A DNA stretch of 31,694 nt from a virus: the IMG/VR virus record IMGVR_UViG_3300030508_000056, positions 1 to 31,694 of that record. The stretch is one strand, 5' to 3'. This document shows positions 8,173 through 15,509 of this stretch, in pieces. The first letter of the stretch is position 1, and each line of letters starts with the position of its first letter. A program made the position numbers and the translations under genes. The notes below the pieces were generated by a model. It did no database searches, was not told the origin of the DNA, and saw only the letters and a program-made list of their open reading frames with translations.

Positions 8173-9437
8173 ACGAAATAGTAAAAGATAAAATTGCTTT
8201 AGTATTTGATGATGGTTTATACCTATCATTAGCCGTTCGTTTATCCCGTGATTTTAAGCATGTTTACTACTTTTCGGAATGGAGAGGAGAGTATCCAAAA
8301 AGTAAAAACGATTGGATAGGTCGAGGCATACCAAAGGTTGAACGGGTTGAAAGTTGGGAGGCATATATAGATGAAGTTGATGTGTTTATTTTCCCGTCCA
8401 TTTATTTTGGTGAAACTCAGTTACTCCTTGAAAGTTTAGGGAAACGTGTTTGGGGGAGCCGACTTGGCGACGAGTTTGAACTGCAACGGTACAAATCAAA
8501 TAAATTCTTTAAATCAAAAGGTCTTGCACAGCCTGAAATGAAGCAAATAATCGGCATAGATGCATTGCGAAAAGCATTGCAAAAAACTGATGATAAATGG
8601 ATAAAAACCAATTTATATAGGGGTGACGGTGAAACTTGGCATCATTCTAACTATAAAACATCGGAGGCTTATTTAGATGAAATAGAATATAAATTAGGCG
8701 CTGCAAGTAAGCAACTTGAATGGCTTATTGTTGACCCTATCGATGGTGACGATATTGTTGAATATGGTTATGACGGATACTGTATTGACGGGAATTTTCC
8801 TGATAAGACTATATTCGGATATGAGGTTAAAGATGTTAGCTATTGTTGCGTAGTTAAAGAATATAAAAAATTCTCACCGCTAATTACCGAATTTAACGAT
8901 GTTATAGCCCCTGAGTTAGAAAAACACCGTTACAGGAATTTCTTTCATACCGAGGGCAGGTGCGGAAAAGATAAGGTTAGCAAGATAACTGATATTACAT
9001 GCCGATTAGGCAGCCCACCAGGGGAATTATATATGGAAATGCTGCAAAACTTATCCGAGATAATATGGCATGGCTCTGATGGTAAAATGATACAACCTGT
9101 ATTTGAGGGCAAGTATGGCATAGAGATTATGCTTGACAGTCCTTGGGCAGAAAACCGTTGGTATAATATTGATTTTCCTGACAGCATATCAAGATGGGTC
9201 AAATTAAGAAATTATTGTATAATTGACGACACGTATCATGTAATACCCCGTTTTTCCGATTTTGACAATATAGGGGCTTTAATAGCAATTGGAGATAGTA
9301 TTGAAGAGTGTTTGGAAAAGGCTAAAAAATACAAAGAAAAAATAGAGGCTTTTAAATTAGATATTCCTACAAGTGCTATCGATAAGGCGCAGGAAGTAAT
9401 TAAAAAAGGAGAATCTATAGGTTTGAAATTTGATTAA
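8169..9437 (+). CDS. ATP-grasp superfamily ligase, PurD-like, 422 aa
   Basis: Residues 1-90 form a Rossmann-like preATP-grasp domain (KIALVFDDGLYLSLAVRL). Then come KSNKFFKSKGLAQP (109-122), the lysine/loop region KTNLYRGDGETWHH (146-159, K146 likely at the ATP site), an acidic strand EYGYDGYCIDG (198-208), and the metal-binding end TDITCRLGSPPGEL (274-287). The C-terminal IGALIAIGDSIEECLEKA resembles the last domain of phosphoribosylamine-glycine ligase. ATP-grasp enzymes join a carboxylate, through an acylphosphate, to an amine or other nucleophile. The substrate here is unknown, and true PurD activity is not assured. The gene ends the virion operon and its 3' end overlaps the convergent HNH gene. 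Confidence 0.75.
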   Translation: MNEIVKDKIALVFDDGLYLSLAVRLSRDFKHVYYFSEWRGEYPKSKNDWIGRGIPKVERVESWEAYIDEVDVFIFPSIYFGETQLLLESLGKRVWGSRLGDEFELQRYKSNKFFKSKGLAQPEMKQIIGIDALRKALQKTDDKWIKTNLYRGDGETWHHSNYKTSEAYLDEIEYKLGAASKQLEWLIVDPIDGDDIVEYGYDGYCIDGNFPDKTIFGYEVKDVSYCCVVKEYKKFSPLITEFNDVIAPELEKHRYRNFFHTEGRCGKDKVSKITDITCRLGSPPGELYMEMLQNLSEIIWHGSDGKMIQPVFEGKYGIEIMLDSPWAENRWYNIDFPDSISRWVKLRNYCIIDDTYHVIPRFSDFDNIGALIAIGDSIEECLEKAKKYKEKIEAFKLDIPTSAIDKAQEVIKKGESIGLKFD

Positions 9438-9870
9438 TTTTATTTTTTTTTCTATTATATTTCTCTTTTGAATTTATACTGGCTATCTTTTTACAATCTT
9501 CACACCTACAGCCTTTTTTTATATATGAATACATACTTGGGTGTTTCTCATTAGGTCTTCTCCCTTTTTTAAGAGAGTCGCTTACATTTTCTTGTTGAGT
9601 TCCTAAAAACAAGTGAAAGGGAGACACGCACTTAGTGTTATCACACTTATGGCAAATTACCATTTTGTGTGGTATTTCACCTATAAATAACGAATAAGAA
9701 ATTCTATGCCCCAATTCCATTTTTCGGTTAACTCTAATTGACGCATATCCCCCTCCTTCCAGAGAACCATTCCAATCCCAGCACATTGTTTCTTTATTTA
9801 TTTCGTATTTTTCATTAAACCTTTTGATTATTGGCTTTAAATTTTTCCTTTCGTAGAATCCTGATGGCAT
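9415..9870 (-). CDS. HNH endonuclease (free-standing homing type)
   Basis: A 151-aa protein from ATG 9870; an ATG at 9897 in frame would add nine residues but lies within a strong hairpin, so I prefer 9870. The front has CWDWNGSLEGGGYASI (residues 30-45) and GHRISY. The core is the HNH/treble-clef segment ICHKCDNTKCVSPFHLFLGT (72-91), with C73, H74, C76, C81 and H86. A C-terminal knuckle GCRCEDCKK (120-128) adds three cysteines. This is the usual phage HNH family that cuts DNA and spreads itself between genomes. It is on the opposite strand to its neighbours and overlaps the end of the ATP-grasp gene, consistent with insertion between two plus-strand modules. Confidence 0.88.
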   Translation of the reverse strand: MPSGFYERKNLKPIIKRFNEKYEINKETMCWDWNGSLEGGGYASIRVNRKMELGHRISYSLFIGEIPHKMVICHKCDNTKCVSPFHLFLGTQQENVSDSLKKGRRPNEKHPSMYSYIKKGCRCEDCKKIASINSKEKYNRKKNKINQISNL

Positions 9871-9879
9871 ATAATTAAA

Positions 9880-9927
9880 AATCCTTATCGGCTTCAAGGA
9901 ATGCAGTCCTATCCGCCAATAAGGATT
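9880..9927 (-). repeat. Leader hairpin upstream of the HNH gene
   Basis: A perfect 9-bp inverted repeat, AATCCTTAT (9880-9888) and ATAAGGATT (9919-9927), with further inner pairing GGC/GCC and AGGA/TCCT around a six-base loop. Read on the minus strand it ends 9 nt before ATG 9870, with a T-run in between. It may be a regulatory leader of the nuclease gene or, less likely, a weak terminator. Confidence 0.65.
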
Positions 9928-9957
9928 AAAATATCTTTAACTATGCCCTGCATGGCG

Positions 9958-9988
9958 TTTGTTAATTCAAATATAAGCATTATATTTA
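9958..9988 (+). promoter_or_regulatory. Bacteroidota-type promoter for 10013-11438
   Basis: TTTG at 9958-9961, exactly 19 nt, then TATATTTA at 9981-9988. This matches the known Bacteroidota consensus TTTG-N19-TAnnTTTG apart from the last base. The box lies 24 nt before ATG 10013. The box and flank (ATTATATTTACAAC) recur in front of the fibre gene at 16671-16683. Confidence 0.75.
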
Positions 9989-10012
9989 CAACAACAAAAC
10001 TTAATATGAGGT

Positions 10013-10345
10013 ATGAGAGTTTTACTCGGTAAATCAAATTTGGCTACTACTTCATTAGATGTAGTAGCAAAGACTTTAACTATATCTGGGCTTTCGGGCT
10101 ATGATTTCGATATAACAGGTTTAGCCACAGTTTATGATACTACTACATCTACTGCAGCAACTATTCAAAATAACATAGTAAATGTTACAAATGGAATAGG
10201 AGTTAACGGGACACAGACAACAATTTTCACGTTTAGGTCGCTGCCATCCGGGTGGGCTAATACAGATACATTGTCCGTTGAGATAGCTGTTCCTATAGCT
10301 TATGCTTCATACCTTTTACAACAATACCAAGCTAGTAAAGTATGA
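10013..10345 (+). CDS. Hypothetical structural-type protein, 110 aa
   Basis: First gene of a three-gene plus-strand operon. The product is Thr/Ser/Ala-rich and beta-prone, with a helical end (YASYLLQQYQASKV). It has no Cys, no membrane segment and no enzyme motif. Amino-acid composition and neighbours suggest a virion or tail-associated protein. The start is the first in-frame ATG after the promoter; the gene ends in ATGA with the next. Confidence 0.55.
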   Translation: MRVLLGKSNLATTSLDVVAKTLTISGLSGYDFDITGLATVYDTTTSTAATIQNNIVNVTNGIGVNGTQTTIFTFRSLPSGWANTDTLSVEIAVPIAYASYLLQQYQASKV

Positions 10346-10872
10346 GTTTCGCTGCATCAATATCTTACGTACCACTTGCTGACCCTACGCAGTTTCAGCT
10401 AATCGATCCTTCGCCGTATTCTGGGGGAGATAGTAAGACTAACTTTTCAAACAGGACACTTACCATACTTCAATCAGACAATACGCCACTAACAGGCTAT
10501 CCAAATCCCATCGCATTTCCTATTGGTGGCGGCAATCCCGATGTAATCACCATATCCGGACTTACACAAGACGTCGCATTAACGATTGTAATGACGCTTA
10601 CGCCAATAACTCCTGTAGGTGGTAGTATTTATACCGCAGAGGCAGATATTGCTACAAATCGCTTCTTACAGCAAGGATTATACAATATTCAGGTGCAAAG
10701 GTTAACAGATACGCTTCCGTCAACTCGTATGGATAAAGTTTACCGTAAATCGTCAATTGACCTTTTGATTGAAATGTCAAATTCTCAGGTAGCCGTTTTG
10801 TACGCTAATTATACAGGCGCACAGGATGCATTAGATAGGGGTACGCAGATTATACTAAATACAACATTGTAA
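10342..10872 (+). CDS. Hypothetical structural-type protein, 176 aa
   Basis: A beta-rich protein, MSFAASISYVPLADPTQFQL at the front, with several Thr/Ile/Val strands (ITISGLTQDVALTIVMTLTP) and a C-terminal helix with IDLLIEMSNSQVAVLY. It is coupled by ATGA to the gene before and TAATG to the one after. I recognise no domain. Together with its neighbours it most likely forms part of the tail or of fibre attachment. Confidence 0.55.
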   Translation: MSFAASISYVPLADPTQFQLIDPSPYSGGDSKTNFSNRTLTILQSDNTPLTGYPNPIAFPIGGGNPDVITISGLTQDVALTIVMTLTPITPVGGSIYTAEADIATNRFLQQGLYNIQVQRLTDTLPSTRMDKVYRKSSIDLLIEMSNSQVAVLYANYTGAQDALDRGTQIILNTTL

Positions 10873-11438
10873 TGAACTTATATTCACAAGCACAAGTAAA
10901 TTCAACACTTACAAGGGCGCTGAAGTGCATGTTTGTGATTTCCGATTATATTGAGCAAGGTTTTTGGTATTTTGATTCACAGGAATATACCAACATCAAA
11001 GACCAGCAATATGATATTTATACGCTTTGGACTTGTATAAGCCAGCAAGAGCCGTTTATTAATTTTGCCGTTGAAAATGATACATTCAATCAATTGATAG
11101 GATGGCTAATTAGTAAATTATCTCAGTATGATACTTTTGGTGCTTTTGGAGATAATCAGGTAAACCCTAATTATCAGGGGAGTGGAATAGTGATTGATGT
11201 TGAAGGAGGTGAAGTTATTCCTGATATAATCACTGATATTTTTCAAGGTGTTACGCCAGTTGTTATCACCGTACCATACACTGGCTTCACAAACCCCACC
11301 GTACTATTCCGTGATTCATCTGGCAATAACTACACGCCTGTTAACTACCAGGATACGGGTACTGATGTGGTGGTGACGAGTCCTGATGATGGAACGGGGC
11401 ATAGTGCCGATACGTATACGGTGATTATAAAGCCGTAG
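10872..11438 (+). CDS. Hypothetical structural protein with C-terminal Ig-like beta domain, 188 aa
   Basis: Residues 1-90 are helical and rich in aromatic residues (MNLYSQAQVNSTLTRALKCMF, FWYFDSQEYTNI). Residues about 120-188 are a beta domain (VTPVVITVPYTGFTNPTVLFRDSSG ... YTVIIKP) like the immunoglobulin-type tips of phage structural proteins. It ends the operon, and its last 14 nt overlap the 3' end of the convergent zinc-finger gene, so transcription from both sides collides here without a visible terminator. Confidence 0.55.
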   Translation: MNLYSQAQVNSTLTRALKCMFVISDYIEQGFWYFDSQEYTNIKDQQYDIYTLWTCISQQEPFINFAVENDTFNQLIGWLISKLSQYDTFGAFGDNQVNPNYQGSGIVIDVEGGEVIPDIITDIFQGVTPVVITVPYTGFTNPTVLFRDSSGNNYTPVNYQDTGTDVVVTSPDDGTGHSADTYTVIIKP

Positions 11439-11757
11439 GGGGTGTCCCTCCAAGTGCTTTGTACGCTTCTTTCCATGCATCTTCCTCGAACAAATGCCAA
11501 TCGGCTATATGTCTTTCATTTTCATCTCTTATATACCATCCAGTAGTATAAATATCCTGAAACGAAACTAAATTAGGATTAATATCTAAAGCCAAGTCCT
11601 TATAATTATATTCAATGTTTCGTGTATTATTATTGCATTTTTTACATGTAAATTTATCATAGCATTTAGGACAATGAAATAGTTTACAGTTATCGCATTG
11701 CTCTAAAATATCAAAATCATAAGCTGTACTACACGTTGAACATTTTACTTTTGCCAT
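11425..11757 (-). CDS. Zinc-finger protein, 110 aa
   Basis: The first 41 residues carry four Cys-x2-Cys pairs, C6/C9, C21/C24, C29/C32 and C38/C41, plus H28, a pattern that could hold two zinc ions as in zinc ribbons or RING-like knuckles. The rest (ITTGW-like YTTGWYIRDENERHIADW and a helix EDAWKEAYKAL) has no recognised motif. It may bind nucleic acid or protein. It is the last gene of a long minus-strand series. Confidence 0.65.
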   Translation of the reverse strand: MAKVKCSTCSTAYDFDILEQCDNCKLFHCPKCYDKFTCKKCNNNTRNIEYNYKDLALDINPNLVSFQDIYTTGWYIRDENERHIADWHLFEEDAWKEAYKALGGTPPTAL

Positions 11758-11805
11758 TTTTTCTTTTTTTAAACTGTATTACCGCCAAGTGGGAGGTTAA
11801 AGGGG

Positions 11806-12021
11806 TTACTTTTGATTAAGTGTGTTTATTCTTGTAATAACAGTATGTGGTTCATTGATAGTTGTAATATCATCAATCCATTCTCTTTTGCCATTTGTAT
11901 ATTCTATGAGAAGATATGTTGTTTCTCCTTTAAAAAAGGATTTTTGTTCTGTCTTAACTCCCCACATAAAAATAGAGAGGGAATATCCGATTATTAAATA
12001 TATTACTATTACTGCGTCCAT
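11806..12021 (-). CDS. Small single-pass membrane protein, 71 aa
   Basis: One transmembrane segment at residues 3-20 (AVIVIYLIIGYSLSIFMW), followed by a short soluble part with a LLIEYTNGKREWIDDITTI beta hairpin and ending NTLNQK. The soluble part would be cytoplasmic or periplasmic depending on topology; the lysines after the segment favour the inside. Function unknown. The stop codon is the first three bases of a TAACCCC sequence that recurs at gene ends in this block. Confidence 0.6.
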   Translation of the reverse strand: MDAVIVIYLIIGYSLSIFMWGVKTEQKSFFKGETTYLLIEYTNGKREWIDDITTINEPHTVITRINTLNQK

Positions 12022-12097
12022 TTTAATGTTGTATTAAATAATAATTTTACTTGGTTTTCCCTCTCCTTAATTTTAATAACACCTGTTGATTAAAGGG

Positions 12098-12265
12098 TTA
12101 CGGTTGTAAATCTTCATCAGAATTATGTACTCCGTTATTTTCTAATATCCTTTCAATCAAATTATCTAAGTCGTTATAATCATCATCAGGCATTTTATTA
12201 ATTGCGTAAAGCCTGTATGCTTGTTCTTGCACTGATTGTAGCCATTCCAAATCTTCTCTGTCCAT
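12098..12265 (-). CDS. Small acidic hypothetical protein, 55 aa
   Basis: ATG at 12265, TAA at 12098-12100. The product, MDREDLEWLQSVQEQAYRLY and onward, is helical, with an Asp-rich middle (PDDDYNDLDNLIERI). It fits between two minus-strand genes without overlapping them. No family recognised. Confidence 0.6.
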   Translation of the reverse strand: MDREDLEWLQSVQEQAYRLYAINKMPDDDYNDLDNLIERILENNGVHNSDEDLQP

Positions 12266-12303
12266 AATATTTTGTTTAGTTAGTTTGTAAGTTAATAAGG
12301 GGG

Positions 12304-12495
12304 TTAAGGATTAAGAGGTAACGGCATCCAGTATGTTACTTTACTATGTGTATCGCCTGATTGATCCCAAAACTCTTTTGTTTCTTTATCATAAAGTCTG
12401 CCTATAAATTGCCTTTTATACCCTGAATTATAAAACAATACATCGGTATAATCATTAGGTAAACTATCGTTTACATCTATCCATTCGTTTCTCAT
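12304..12495 (-). CDS. DUF551-family protein, 63 aa
   Basis: Opens with NEWIDVNDSLPNDYTDVLFY and closes with VTYWMPLPLNP (residues 53-63). This pairing, W-I-x-V-x-x-x-L-P at the front and V-T-x-W-M-P-L-P at the end, is the signature of DUF551, a short beta domain found widely in phages and prophages. Its role is unknown. Length is typical for a single-domain member. Confidence 0.8.
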   Translation of the reverse strand: MRNEWIDVNDSLPNDYTDVLFYNSGYKRQFIGRLYDKETKEFWDQSGDTHSKVTYWMPLPLNP

Positions 12496-12501
12496 CTCTT
12501 T

Positions 12502-12717
12502 TTATTCCCCTTCCAATTTAATAACCCCGGCGGGTAGTGATTTAGGCTTATTGTATTTTGGGTCTAACTCATTTGCCCTTTTTTTGCAATGATTTATTAG
12601 TCCATTAATTGCATTTCTTATTTCATTATCTGGTATTTGCTTTATTATTTCAAGCGTTTCAGACATAGCACTATAAATAGACGCAACTTCCCATTTTGAT
12701 ATATTTTGCCTACCCAT
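12502..12717 (-). CDS. Hypothetical protein, 71 aa
   Basis: Mostly helical (KWEVASIYSAMSETLEIIKQIPDNEIRNAINGLINHCKK), then a Lys/Pro tail. Its ATG overlaps the stop of the gene before it (TAATG), which supports the start. No domain recognised. Confidence 0.6.
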   Translation of the reverse strand: MGRQNISKWEVASIYSAMSETLEIIKQIPDNEIRNAINGLINHCKKRANELDPKYNKPKSLPAGVIKLEGE

Positions 12718-12893
12718 TATAAAAATAACCTTTCCGCTTCTAATCCCGCATCATTAATAAAATGGATGTAACTAGAACGTCCCGCCTTGAACATCAACTT
12801 AACTCCACTATAAACCCCGTCTATAAAAACAGCTTTAGCCATCATAGGGTATTCGTTATCAGGATAAATATTAAATTCTTTAAAGGTTTTCAT
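12717..12893 (-). CDS. Hypothetical protein, 58 aa
   Basis: I place the start at ATG 12893 (MKTFKEFNIYPDNEYP). A GTG at 12917 in frame is possible but lies within a stem of the structured leader described at 12906-12995. The protein is a small alpha/beta type with YSGVKLMFKAGRSSYIHF. It is followed directly by the next gene (TAATG). Function unknown. What stands out is its long structured 5' leader. Confidence 0.6.
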   Translation of the reverse strand: MKTFKEFNIYPDNEYPMMAKAVFIDGVYSGVKLMFKAGRSSYIHFINDAGLEAERLFL

Positions 12894-12905
12894 TGGAAAT
12901 AAAAA

Positions 12906-12995
12906 CCCGCTATACACAAAGGCTGTTCCGTTGCTCTGAATGAGCTATGGCAATGTGCAAGCGGGATATTTTAAATTTCTTCATAACGGAACAGC
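12906..12995 (-). promoter_or_regulatory. Structured RNA leader with interleaved stems (pseudoknot topology)
   Basis: Two inverted repeats interlock. Stem 1 is perfect over 11 bp: GCTGTTCCGTT at 12922-12932 with AACGGAACAGC at 12985-12995. Stem 2 pairs CCCGCT (12906-12911) with AGCGGG (12960-12965) and continues, after one bulge, over six more pairs (12913-12918 with 12954-12959, one of them G-U). The order is stem 2, stem 1, stem 2, stem 1, so both can form only as an H-type pseudoknot, or as alternatives. Stem 2 ends 12 nt before ATG 12893. No known riboswitch class was recognised. Confidence 0.65.
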
Positions 12996-13018
12996 GACAT
13001 AAAAATATAAAATTATTT

Positions 13019-13507
13019 TTATATATCCAAACAAATTATTTTTTCCTCCACCATTTCCTCCACCCCAATAGTCCTTACAGCACCATCGACTACAGTTGTC
13101 ACAGGCAATGCTATGCCGATTGAGCGGAGATAGTCAATTAATGCTGATATATCTTCATACTCAGCCTTGCAATTAAAATCATCATCTAAGGAGTATTGGT
13201 ACGGGCTTTCGATAACATTAAGAAACTGAAGTACATAATTTGTATTTGGGTAAAAAGTATTAGGGAATAAAAGTTTATGAATTTCTGTCATCTCAACTCC
13301 CGTCAACTGCTTAACAGATCGGAGAACAAGATAACATTTATCAATATTTTTGGTTGTAACTGTACTTCCTGCGCTTACTTCGTTAAACACGACTTGATTA
13401 GAAATAATACCATATATTGTATCTTGTTTTTTCTTATTATTGAAGTTATATTCTACTTTCTGCCCCAAATACAGGCTGAATATCTTTGCTTTAATTTCGC
13501 TTGTCAT
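13019..13507 (-). CDS. Hypothetical phage protein, 162 aa
   Basis: An alpha/beta protein, LYLGQKVEYNFNNKKKQDTIYGI at the front, with KCYLVLRSVKQLTGVEM in the middle and ALIDYLRSIGIALP near the end. The plan (short N-terminal beta unit, an L-L-R-x-L/V middle, and a C-terminal helix with a G-I/L-A-L/I end) is like the product at 15509-15922, and both look like members of a family common in Bacteroidota prophages. Role unknown. It starts 17 nt inside the gene before it. Confidence 0.6.
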   Translation of the reverse strand: MTSEIKAKIFSLYLGQKVEYNFNNKKKQDTIYGIISNQVVFNEVSAGSTVTTKNIDKCYLVLRSVKQLTGVEMTEIHKLLFPNTFYPNTNYVLQFLNVIESPYQYSLDDDFNCKAEYEDISALIDYLRSIGIALPVTTVVDGAVRTIGVEEMVEEKIICLDI

Positions 13508-13682
13508 TTTTGAATTTGATTAGTATTCGTGCAATTTCCATAGGTGCGATATAGTAATATGGGCTTGATGGATTACGGCAATTTTTACCTTCATCGGTAG
13601 ATAAGAACCAATCACACATATCGGTTAATTCTTTATCGTATTTGGATTCCTCATGGGTTGCTTTAATTTCGTTTGATAGCAT
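13491..13682 (-). CDS. Hypothetical protein, 63 aa
   Basis: Small and charged, with KYDKELTDMCDWFLSTDEGKNC in the front half and a helix PMEIARILIKFKNDKRN at the end. It sits between the RNA ligase and the 162-aa protein and overlaps the latter. No domain recognised. Confidence 0.55.
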   Translation of the reverse strand: MLSNEIKATHEESKYDKELTDMCDWFLSTDEGKNCRNPSSPYYYIAPMEIARILIKFKNDKRN

Positions 13683-13684
13683 GG

Positions 13685-14245
13685 TTAGGCGGTTAAAGTG
13701 CGTTTAAGTCCAAAATCAGATTTGCGAATTTTACACATCCTGTCACCACCCCTTTCATGGAAAACAATACCTTCAATATCATTATCTGTTAAAAACTGTT
13801 TGATTCCTTCAAAAGACAAATCATTTATCTCTAATTTACCTGACCCATGTTTTATTAAATAATGCTCGCTTAATTGTTCGGGGTTCCCTTGTATTTTAGG
13901 ACCGCATAATTCATAAGTGCCTTCTGGTAATTCGGGTGCAATATCAAAGGCTTTAAAATGGTATTGATCTGCTTTTTCATTAATATAACACCTAATCCAA
14001 TGAGGCCAATGTCCTGTTATTTCATCAGGCTCTTGACATGGTATCGCAGAATGAGGCACGTTCCTGCCTTTTTTAACATCATATCTCTTATATAAATCTC
14101 CATTTATTACTGCGCATGCCGTTCCATCGTATTTTCTGGTCGGGATACCATTGGTAAACGCCCATTCATTTTCGGGATTAATTTCGTTGATTACTCGACC
14201 TAAATCGTTAGGGTCTTTTTTAAATAATGTACTTATTTTTTTCAT
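13685..14245 (-). CDS. RNA ligase, DUF5565-like nucleotidyltransferase, 186 aa
   Basis: All core motifs of the covalent nucleotidyltransferase (ligase) fold are visible in order: motif I TRKYDG (36-41) with catalytic K38; motif Ia-like YKRYD (52-56); motif IIIa YELCGPK (111-117); motif IV EGIVFH (158-163); and motif V CKIRKSDFG (171-179) with K172 and K175. It would adenylylate itself on K38 and seal RNA (or nicked nucleic acid) ends. The short length and motif spacing fit the small phage RNA ligases of the DUF5565 group. Phage RNA ligases commonly repair tRNAs cut by host defence nucleases; that use is inferred. Confidence 0.8.
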   Translation of the reverse strand: MKKISTLFKKDPNDLGRVINEINPENEWAFTNGIPTRKYDGTACAVINGDLYKRYDVKKGRNVPHSAIPCQEPDEITGHWPHWIRCYINEKADQYHFKAFDIAPELPEGTYELCGPKIQGNPEQLSEHYLIKHGSGKLEINDLSFEGIKQFLTDNDIEGIVFHERGGDRMCKIRKSDFGLKRTLTA

Positions 14246-14281
14246 ACTTTTTCTCTCTTTTTATGCCGTTTATGGGTAGGG

Positions 14282-14716
14282 TTAAAGGGGTTTGGTTTGG
14301 TTTATATTACCTATTTGAGTTTTATTTACAACAAATCCTTTTGTTAGTGCTACGAAGAATGATTGCCCACTCTTTCTGTCACATTTTAAATAAAATCCAG
14401 CCTCGTACCATTCAACAATACCAACTTCCCCAGATGGATTAATTAACTTATCTCCCTCATAGATATCAACTCCGTTTTTGTCTTTTAAGCCTGTGGATTG
14501 AATTTTATCATGAAGTTTAAATCCATCTATTACTGAATCACATCCACACTCAACGACATTAGTTTCACCTATTGGCTGGCAATTACAATCCGATAATGAA
14601 CAATATATATCATCTTCAGATACAATTAATAATTGATCTAGTGTATAGAAGCAACTAATTAAAAACCTGCCGTCATCATGTTTATAAACAAACTTGAACT
14701 TTTCTTCTCTTTTCAT
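14282..14716 (-). CDS. YopX-family protein, 144 aa
   Basis: The signature STGLKDKNGVDIYEGDKL (residues 74-91) is the hallmark of the YopX family, followed by the expected VGIVEWYEAGFYL strand pair. The front half holds a Cys-rich stretch (SLSDCNCQPIG, VECGCDSV) that is unusual and could bind a metal. YopX proteins are widespread in phages of Firmicutes and Bacteroidota; their function is unknown. Length is typical. Confidence 0.85.
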   Translation of the reverse strand: MKREEKFKFVYKHDDGRFLISCFYTLDQLLIVSEDDIYCSLSDCNCQPIGETNVVECGCDSVIDGFKLHDKIQSTGLKDKNGVDIYEGDKLINPSGEVGIVEWYEAGFYLKCDRKSGQSFFVALTKGFVVNKTQIGNINQTKPL

Positions 14717-14753
14717 CTTCCTTACGAATTATTTTGTATGGTTAAAGGTAGGG

Positions 14754-15509
14754 CTAAGCATATATAAAATATCTATTCCTTGTATGGGCTCTTAATCCAG
14801 CGCAAACGTAAAATATATTACTTAATCCTGTTTTTTGTTCTGCAAAAGATATTGATTCGTATTTATGTAAAATAGAGCCATTTTTATCAATCTCGTAAAC
14901 TGGCTTTTTTGATTTTCCGGATTTACAAGATCTGTGCATATTCTTTTTGTAAGGTTCTATATGTAATTCTATAATCCCATTTAAAAACCTCCATTGATAT
15001 CCCCCTGCCGATTGTTTTCTTTTAATTGAACCCAATATACCATTTTTAATATTTGAGGACATCTCTGCGTGGGTTATTGATTCGTGTTCGCAAATAAAAG
15101 AGCCATCTAAATCATATTTTAGAACTTTTTTGCAGTTTTTTAACCTTCGCTCTTCGCTCTGTTTTTTACCTTTTAAAGAAAGTGATATTTTATTTTTAGA
15201 CTCTTCAGACAAAACAGTTATTCCTCTTCCTCCATGTATTTGATTTTTTAAATCAAAACCCCATGTTTTCAATATCTGAATCCAAAAATCTTCCATAAAT
15301 CTCCAATCTTCACCTAAGCAAACATCTATCACCTGCATTACAGGTGATAGCCCCCGGATTTTTAGAGATTTAATCCATGATTTATTTTTATTCATGTTTC
15401 TATAATCTTTCATGTGATCCCTAAATCGTTGTTTTAAATTTATTGTTTTACCAACATATTTAATTTGTCCTGTAGTTGGGCAAGAAAGGGTGTAAATATA
15501 AACCGTCAT
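14754..15509 (-). CDS. GIY-YIG homing endonuclease with NUMOD domains, 251 aa
   Basis: The GIY-YIG nuclease domain is at residues 1-90: VYIYTL (3-8), KYVGKT (17-22), R28 and R30, and the catalytic E73 in FMEDFW. A NUMOD3-type motif follows (SEESKNKISLSLKGKKQSEE, 101-120), then two NUMOD1-like DNA-binding repeats (about 127-175 and 201-245), each with a Y-D/E-x-D/N-G-S-x-x-x-x-x-E/Y-S-I core. This is a complete free-standing homing endonuclease. Its ATG overlaps the stop of the upstream gene (TAATG), so it has settled neatly into the operon without an evident intron. Confidence 0.9.
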   Translation of the reverse strand: MTVYIYTLSCPTTGQIKYVGKTINLKQRFRDHMKDYRNMNKNKSWIKSLKIRGLSPVMQVIDVCLGEDWRFMEDFWIQILKTWGFDLKNQIHGGRGITVLSEESKNKISLSLKGKKQSEERRLKNCKKVLKYDLDGSFICEHESITHAEMSSNIKNGILGSIKRKQSAGGYQWRFLNGIIELHIEPYKKNMHRSCKSGKSKKPVYEIDKNGSILHKYESISFAEQKTGLSNIFYVCAGLRAHTRNRYFIYA

